Shown here: positions 40,401-49,400 of the stretch, in pieces
Numbering within the stretch: position 1 is the first letter of the stretch
How the letters are laid out: the number at the start of each line of letters is the position of its first letter
Assembly: GCA_015847255.1 (NCBI GenBank)
Contig: JADLZK010002811.1
Location: 1-64,000, forward strand
From: Hyparrhenia diplandra
Lineage: Eukaryota; Streptophyta; Magnoliopsida; Poales; Poaceae
DNA: 64,000 nucleotides
Direction: 5' to 3'
Translations under genes and position numbers: made by a program
The notes under the pieces: model-generated
What the model was told of the DNA's origin: nothing
What the model saw: the letters and a program-made list of their open reading frames with translations, nothing else
The model's database searches: none

Positions 40401-43400
40401 TGCTTTTATACCGAATACTTGTCTACAACCCAACCTGCATGAAGCAGACTTAGTTACAACGTTTGGCTACAATTCATCCTGTTTGGTGCAGGAATAGCTA
40501 TTAACAGATGGACATCCTTTCCATAGGCTCTTGGAAACAATAGCTGGGCTTAGGAAACTTATGTGTTCCATGTAATGTTTTTATTAGGAAACGAACCCAA
40601 TGAACAATGATACTGATCATTTTGTGTTTATACTCTGCGATTCTGGATCCTGCATGGTGGAAGCCTAACTATGATTTTGAATAGAGTAATGTATAATGGT
40701 GGAAGTCTTGATACAATGATACAAAACTCTTCTGTGTTCAAGAGAAAAAGAATGGTGCTAACTGTTTTGTAAACATTTTCTCTTTTTGTTTTGGAAGGTG
40801 AAGTACTTGGTTCTCTGTCTATTCCTATTGGACGGGGTGCAACAGTGTTGAAACGAGCTCCTTCTATGAGGATGATTCAGCAAGTTTCTGATGTCAAACG
40901 AGTATTAACATGTCCTCTTACAAAGAAGGTAACAAGTTATTGCTCGTCTGTTTGGAAGATATATGGAATTCTTGTTGCATTCTTTATTGACTCTGCTGTT
41001 CAGCCCTTACTCATCAACCAACACATTTTCATCTTGTAGGGTCAGGTACCTAATTTTGAGGACAGGAAAAAATGTGGTGTTTTAGTACTCTCAAGCTGTT
41101 ATGTGGAACGTTCTACTCATTCATATTTCCAGAGCTTGAAAGACAGTATAAACAATGTGGAGAGTGACTTCTGGATAGGACTTAGCCCAGAAGGTCCATG
41201 GGAAAGTTTTACTGCGGCTTTGCCAGTGACAGTTCTTCCAAAATCGCTTAACAATAACCATTTTGCATTTGAGGTCACTATGAGGAATGGAAAGAAACTT
41301 GCAACCTTGAGAGGTCTTGCAGTTATTGCCAATGATGCTGACATAAAACTTGAAGTGTCAGTATGTCCTGTAAACATGCTTAATAACTCTACGTTAAATA
41401 CTAGATCGGCAAGCTCCACCAATGCTATTGATGAAGTGTTTGAAAATCAGTGGTACCGACCAATTACAGGGTGGGGACATAACCCTTCAATTGATCATGG
41501 AAATGACTTGAAGCAGTGGAGCACAAGGGACTGCTCATACTCATCTAAGGTATTTTTTAGATATGTTACTTGTACAAGCTGTTTTCTCTATTACTAAGAA
41601 AATCAGTACCTTATATCATGCAAACATGTTCTTAATAAATCATTATATTTTAGTAGCTCCTAACAGAATCTGTTCATCCTTTTGTGAAGGCATTTTTTGA
41701 ACCTAGCCTTCCATCTGGTTGGAGGTGGACCTCACCATGGAAAATCGAAAGGTCGAATTTTGTAGATAATGATGGATGGGCATATGCTGCGGATTTTCAA
41801 AACTTGAATTGGCCATCATCTTCCTGGAGATCTTCCAAATCACCACATGACTTTGTGAGAAGAAGGCGTTGGGTACGCTCGAGACAGCAATTGCAAGAAC
41901 AAAGTGCAGAAATTCCTAGAAAAGTACTTGCTACTGTCAGTCCTCATTCATCTACTTCGTTGCCTTGGACATCGATGATTAGAGATATGGATTTATGCTT
42001 GCAAGTTCGCCCGTATTCAGAAAAATCACAGGAATCATACAGCTGGAGCCAGATTTGTTCACTAGGTTCTGAGAGCATACCTAAGCAGCAGCAGTCTTCA
42101 CTTTCTAGGCAAAGCACCGTAAAACAATCCGTGGTACCATCAAGGAATTCCGTTCTTAAGCTTGCTGAACTCGAGAAAAAAGATGTGCTCTCATATTGCC
42201 ATCCTCTTGTTGGCACTGAAAGATATTTCTGGTTTAGTGTTGGAATTGATGCTTCTGTTGTTCATACAGATTTGAATGTACCTGTATACGACTGGAGAAT
42301 TTCTTTCAATTCAATTCTTAGACTTGAAAATAAACTTCCCTTTGAAGCTGAGTATGCTATTTGGGAGATTTCCACTAAAAGTAATATGGTTGAAAAGCAA
42401 CATGGTATTGTCCCTTCGGGTGGGAGTGTATTTATTTATTCAGCAGATATACGAAAACCAATTTACCTTACATTGTTTCTCCAAAATGGATGGATTCTAG
42501 AAAAGGTATTGTGTTTATCCTTTTATGGAGCAGATTTTAAATTCATGGACAATGGGATTATAGTTTATTTAGACTCCTGTCCTGCATGAATCTGAGGAAT
42601 TTGCATAACAATTGATTCCACAAGCATACATATGGGACCAAAGGAGTTACTTGCATATTGGCTTGTCTTGGCATGATTACATTAAAGTACTTCTGTTTTG
42701 TTTTCTTTCAGGATGCTGTATTGATAATGGACTTGTTGTCCTTGGAACATGTTTCTTCTTTCTGGATGGTTCAGAAACAAAGCCAAAGGTTTGTTACCTT
42801 TTGCAAAGATCCAGTGCTTTGCATGAATAGTAGTATTAGTTTTAAGTTACATGAACCGTGATGTTATTATGTTTCATATTAATTATCTGGGTGTTTCCCT
42901 TGTTAACTGTTGATTTGCATTTTGGGAGCATCAAAAGTTCAGTACTTTCACATCATCTGGGTGTTTCCCTTTTAAAATTGTTGATTCTCATTTTTAGCTA
43001 TTTGATCATGGCCTAGTGTTTCCCCTGTTATTCTGCCCAAACTCCTCTCTTCAAGCTAATGTAGCAGCCTCACTTAAACTTGTATATAATATTTTTTTGG
43101 TGTGCTTTTCTGCTTTTGTTATTTCTGATAGCACTTTTTTTGGGTTAATATTAGGAGACTACGAGTTAGTGTTGAGCATGACCTAGGTGCTAGTGATGCT
43201 GCACCAAAGACGCTGAGATTATTTGTCCCTTACTGGATAAAAAACCACTCGTCAATTCCACTGTCTTATCGCATTGTAGAAGGAGAACCGACAGAAAGCT
43301 CAGAAGCAGAGTCAGTTAACAGACCAGACTCGCTAAGTAGAGTGGCTAAGTCTTCAAAATTTTCCCTTAAATATTCTTCAAAGTCTCTTGTCAGAAGAGG

Positions 43401-46400
43401 AACAATGTCGCAGAGAAATATGCAAGTACTGGAAGATATTGAAGATTGTAGCACAAACTATGTAATGCTATCACCACAAGATTACTTGAACCGATCTGCA
43501 GGTGTACGCTCTGAGTCTAGGGATAACAATAATTTCAGTCCAGCTCGAGTTGCAATATCTGTGGCTGTTAGTGGTTGCACACAGTACAGTATAGGAGTGT
43601 CTCTTTTCGATCTTGAGAACAAGGTATGCAATGGGTTATGTAAGCATTTGTTCTATTGCTTATCTTCTTGAGCATTGTAAAATATATACGATGCCATTCA
43701 TCTTCAGGAGCATGTTGATATCAAAGCATTTTCTTCTGATGGGTCATATTACTGGTTCTCTGTTCAATTGAAGATGGCTTCAGACAGGACAAAGGTTTGT
43801 GTCTTCATGTTACAAGATTCTGAGTTTTTGTAGTTTACAGGTACATGTTAAGTGGATATAAAGTTATTATAATCACAACTATCAACCAAACAAAGGCATT
43901 GATTGCAATATGGCTTTGCATTAGCTTATCTACCCTTTCTGAAATTTCACAGTCCGGGTTTTCTCAGTAGGTGCTAACTTCTGAGACGTTCAATCCCATA
44001 CTTAAGCATGCCTGTTGTTTTTAGTAAAACTAACGCAAACAGTTTTGACTGATCATTCTGCTCCTCCTGTTCGCATAGTCCACTTAATCCATAACACAAC
44101 CTCAGTTTTAATATCTTGTTTGCAAATCATAGATTTGGTCTTTGGTAATTTGAACCTTGATGGATATGTTAATTCTGTTTCCGCATATGATTATGATGAA
44201 TTGATGTTATATTCAACTATATGCTTGAACGGTTCTGAAATTGTTAACAATGCAGGTAGTAAATTTACTGCCGAGAGCACTTCTTATCAATAGAATTGGA
44301 AGAAGTATTTTTCTATCTGAATATCATGAAGAGACTGAGGAGCCCTTACAACCATATGAACCTCCAAAAGTATTTCAATGGCGATCAGAATTCGGAAGTG
44401 AACTTTTAAAGGTTATTAGTTTGAACTTCCTGCTTTTTGTTTACTTTTTATGTTATTGCGCCACATTTTTCTTAAACTTTTTTGTAATTGCAGTTGAGGC
44501 TGGAGGGATACCAATGGAGTACACCTTTTAGCATCAATGCTAATGGAGTTATGTGTGTGCTCATGAACAGTACAACAGGACATGATCAAGCTTTCGTTAG
44601 GGTAAATGTGAGAAGCGGAACAAAAAGTTCACGCTATGAAGTTGTATTTCAGCTTGATTCCTGGTCCAGCCCATACAGGTACTGTTCACTTATCCACGTC
44701 TGTACAGTCTACTTAAAAACTGAACATTTAATTAAGGAAAATCAAAACTATGCAAGCAGGGTGGAGAATCGCTCCATGTTCTTGCCTATACGGTTTCGGC
44801 AGGTCGGTGGTGATGATCATTCATGGCGTAATCTGCTTCCAAATTCATCAGCTTCATTCTTTTGGGAGGACCTCAGCAGAAGGCATCTATTGGAAGTTTT
44901 GGTTGATGGAACTGATCCTATGAACTCCATGACATATGACATTGATGTCATAATGGATCATCAGCCCCTGACTAATTCAGGTGCCCTTAAGAAGGCCTTA
45001 CGCGTCACTGTCTTGAAGGAGGGGAAATTGCATGTTGTTCAAGTTAGTGATTGGCTGCCAGATAACAGAAATCGAGGGCAGATAATTGAAAGGATGTTAT
45101 CACCAATCTTTCAGCCATCAGAGGTCGACTATGGGCAGTCATCTCCTGATCTGGATTGTGAATTTCATGTTACCTTGGAACTAACGGAGCTTGGTATTTC
45201 TGTAATCGACCATATGCCTGAGGAAATTCTTTACCTCTCAGTGCAGCAACTCTTACTTGCATACTCTTCTGGAATGGGCTCTGGAGTAAATCGGTAACAA
45301 TTATACTCTTGGTTGTTTACTAGGCTACTTTTTCTCACTGCTTGTATTCTCAAATATCCTCTTTTCATGCAGGCTCAAAATGCGGATGCATTGGATTCAA
45401 GTTGATAATCAATTACCATTTGTTCCTATGCCTGTCCTTTTCTGCCCTCAAAAGATTGAAAATCAGTCAGACTACATTGTCAAGTTCTCTGTGACAGTTC
45501 AGACCAACAATTCTCTTGATTTTTGTGTATATCCGTATGTTGGTGTCCAGGTGAGACATACTCATTTCCTCTAGAACAGGAGGTGCAGCTGATACTGTAT
45601 ATAGATATTAATACAACAACAACAACATAGCCTTTAGTCCCAAGCTAGTTGGGGTAGGCTAGAGATGAAACCCATATGAAACAGTACAAAAGAATGTAAA
45701 AAGGCACAAGACAGAAGGATAAAGATAGGGTAGATAGAAAAGGAAACAAAGTCATGGTTCAGGCACGTTGATAGCTAGCCTCCAAGCGCTCCTGTCCAAA
45801 GCTAAATTCTTGGAGATATTCCACCCCTTAAGGTCTCTCTTAACCGCCTCGTCCCAAGTCAGTCTAGGTCGACCTCTACCTCTCTTTACATTATCTACCC
45901 GCTCTAGAACTCCACTACGCACCGGCACCTCGGGAGGCCTCCGTTGAACATGTCCAAACCATCTCAACCGATGTTGAATCAATTTCTCCTCGATAGGAGC
46001 CACCCCGACCCTATCCCGAATATCTTCATTCCGAACTCTATCCCTTCTAGTATGCTCGCAAAACCAACGCAACATACGCATCTCTCGGCCACGCTTTATT
46101 TCTTTGGACATGTCGCTTTTTTTTTGTAGGCCAACATTCAACACCATATAGCATCGCCGGGCGAATTTTGTCCTATAGAACTTCCCTTTTAGCTTACGTG
46201 GCACCCTCTTGTCACATAGGATGCCGAAGCTTGACGCCACTTTAGCCAACCCTCTTTGCGATTCTATGTCTAACATTTTCATCAATGTCGCCATCCTTCG
46301 TAGCATAGATCCTAAATACCGAAAAGTATCCTTCTTGGCCACCACTTGTCCATCCGGGTGGCGTCCCCATCCTCGTGCCTAGTCGGGCTAAAGTCGCACA

Positions 46401-49400
46401 TCATATACTCGGTCTTGGTCCTACTCGGCCCCGAACCCTTTCGACTTTAGCGTGTGCCTCCACGGCTCCAACTTTCCTATTTACCCTCGCTCTACTCTCA
46501 TCCACTAGCACCACATCATCGGCAAAGAGCATACACCAAGGGATATCACCCTCAGTATATCCCTTGTGACCTCATCCATCACCGAGTAAATAAATAAGGG
46601 CTCGGTCTTTTGACCCTTGATGTAGTCCTATGTTAATTGAAAAGTCACCGATATCGCCATCACATGTTCGAACACATGTCGTCGCATCCTTGTACATATC
46701 CTTGATGAGGGTAATGTACTTAGTTGGGACTTTGTGTTTTTCTAAGGCCCACCACATGACGTTTTCGGTACTTTGTCATACGCCTTCTCGAGGTCAATAA
46801 AGACCATGTGCAAGTCCTTCTTCTCGCTCCCTAAATCTCTCCATCAACCTGTCGTACTAAGAAAATTGCCTCCATGGTCGACCTCAGGGCATGAACCCAA
46901 ATTAGTTTTGGGTCACACTTGTCGACCTTCGTAGGCGATGCTCGATAACCCCCTCTCCCAAAGCTTCATCGTATGGCTCATCGGCTTAATCCCCCGGTAG
47001 TTAGTACAACTTTGAACATCCCCCTTATTCTTGAAGATTGGTACTAATATACTTCGCCTCCATTCTTCAGGTATCTTGTTCGACCGAAAAATGAGGTTAA
47101 AAAGCTTAGTCGGCTATACTACGCTCTCGCTCCCGGACATCTCCACACCTCAATGGGGATGCCATCGGGGCCCATCGCTTTACCTCCCTTCATCCTCTTC
47201 AAAGCCTCCCCGATCTCGCCTCCCGAATCCTCCTCACAAAGCGTCTACAAGTATCGTCAAATGAGTCGTCCAACTCAAAGGTAGGACTATCATTCTCCCC
47301 ATTGAACGACTTATCAAAGTACTCTTGCCATCTCGTCCTTGATCTCCTCGTCCTTCAAAGAAGCGGTCGATCTGTCTCCATCCTTGATGTATTTGATTTG
47401 GTTTATGTCCCTTGTCTTCCTCTCACTTATCCTAGCGATCCTATAAATGTCCTTTCTCCCTTCCTTCGTGCCTAGCCGTTGGTAAAGGTCATCAAAAGCT
47501 TGACCCTTTGCTACACTCACGGCTTCGCTTTGCAGCCCTCTTTCGCTATCCTATAGCCCTCGATGTTGGCTACACTCTTGTCGAGATGGAGGCGCTTGAA
47601 GCACTCCTTCTTCTCCTTAATAGCCCTTTGTACCTCGTCATTCCACCACCAGGTGTCCTTCGCTTCCTTCTTGCCTCCCCTACTCACACCCAACACTTAC
47701 GAGGCCACCTTCCGTACACATGTTGCCATCTTGACCACATATCGTGCGCATCTTCTCCTTCTTCCCAAGGCCCCTCGCCTAGCATCCTCTCCTTAAACGA
47801 TTGTGCCGCTTCCCCTCTAAGCTTCCACCACCGTCCTCGTAATCTTGACACGTTTGTCGGTGGGCACGCACCGAAAACAAAAGTCCGCCACTACAAGCTT
47901 GTGTTGAGGGACCGCACACTCCCCAGGTATCACCTTACAATCTAGGCAAGCAGTCCTATCCTCCCTTCTTGCAAGGATAAAGTCGATCTGGCTCGAGTGT
48001 TGTCCACTATGGAAGGTCACTAAATGGGATTCCCTTTTTCTAAAGAGGGTATTCGCTAACAACAAGTCATAGGCCAAAGCAAAATTCAAAACATCCTCCC
48101 CCTCTTCGTTCCTACTACCGTACCCGAAACCCCCGTGCACTCGCTCAAACCCTACATTTGTTGCACCCACATGACCATTGAGGTCTCCTATGAAGAGTTT
48201 CTCACTGATAGGCACAGTACTAACCATGCTATCCAGCTCCTCCCAAAACTGACTCTTGGTGCTCTCACTAAGACCTACCTGAGGGGCATATGCACTAATC
48301 ACATTCAAGACCGAGTCTCCAACGACCAATCGGACTAGGATAATCCGATCACCTTGCCTCCTAACGTCCACTACTCCATCCTTAAGGCTCCTATCTATCA
48401 AGATGCCTACACCATTCCTACCCGATGTTGTCCCCATGTACCAAAGCTTGAAGCCAGTGCCCTCCACTTCTTTCGCCTTCTGGCCCTTCCATTTGGTTTC
48501 CTGAACGCATAGAATATTTACACGCCTCCTAGTTGCCGCATCGACTAGCTCTCTTAACTTACGTTAGGGACCCGGGGACCCTACGTTTCGGCTACCTAGA
48601 TGAATCCTAGTTGGCTCGGCTAGCTTCCTTACCCTTCGCACCCGTCGAGGAAAGTGCAAAGACCCTTGCTCATTTTTCACTACACCCGGGCGCGGATGTA
48701 GCGCCACCACTAAGGTTGCGACGACCCGACCCTTGCTCACTTATCATCGTACCCGGGATCACGATACGACGCGCCACTAAGGGGATGGCGACCCGGCCCT
48801 TGCCCATTTGACACCACACCGGGTTCGATGTAGCGGCGTCGCTAAGAGGGTTACGCCCCAACGAATTTCTTATGGGTTTCATATCCATTAGAGTGGCTGG
48901 TTTTTACGCTGGTTCGCCAAACCTAACGCAACCCTCCTCCTTTACCCGGGCTTGGGACCGGCTATGTTGAGACGACTCAAGAAAGTCTTCCAGTCAACAT
49001 AGGCTGGAGTTTGTATATAGATATTAATATAGTAAATAAAACTGTACATGGAGAACACATAGAATCTGTACAAATGGTATTTCAGTTTCGTGGCACCATT
49101 CACCTGGGTATCTCATTTTATCTGCTTTCTTTTGTCCTTTGTAGGTTCCTGATAATTGTGTGTTCTTTGTTAACATCCATGAACCAATCATTTGGCGCCT
49201 CCATGAGATGATTCAACACCTAAAATTCGATAGGATATATAGCAACCAACCTTCAGCTGTTTCAGTGGACCCTATACTGAAAATTGGGTAGGTACCTGAC
49301 CATGTGGTGGTGTTGCTTGTTCTTTTCTTATTGCCCTATATTTTTTACTGAACCTTTTCTTACAGGCTTCTGAACATCTCCGAGATCCGATTTAGAGTGT

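Larger units (their letters stand above)
45614..49011 (-). mobile_element. RTE-clade LINE in VPS13 intron 57
   Basis: A 3.4-kb non-LTR retrotransposon on the minus strand. Its 5' end (49011) is GC-rich, followed by an apurinic endonuclease (48467 down to 47817), reverse transcriptase (about 47520 down to 45760), and a 3' end gcctaccccaactagcttgg with a (TTG)n tail, the RTE hallmark. Perfect 18-bp target duplications TGTATATAGATATTAATA flank it (45596-45613, 49012-49029). Frames in the RT part are broken by short indels, so the copy looks inactive, but the clean duplications show that it is fairly recent. Confidence 0.9.

Noticed and set aside
47031..47945. Plus-strand ORFs in intron 57
   Set aside because: Shadows of the minus-strand RTE reverse transcriptase and endonuclease.
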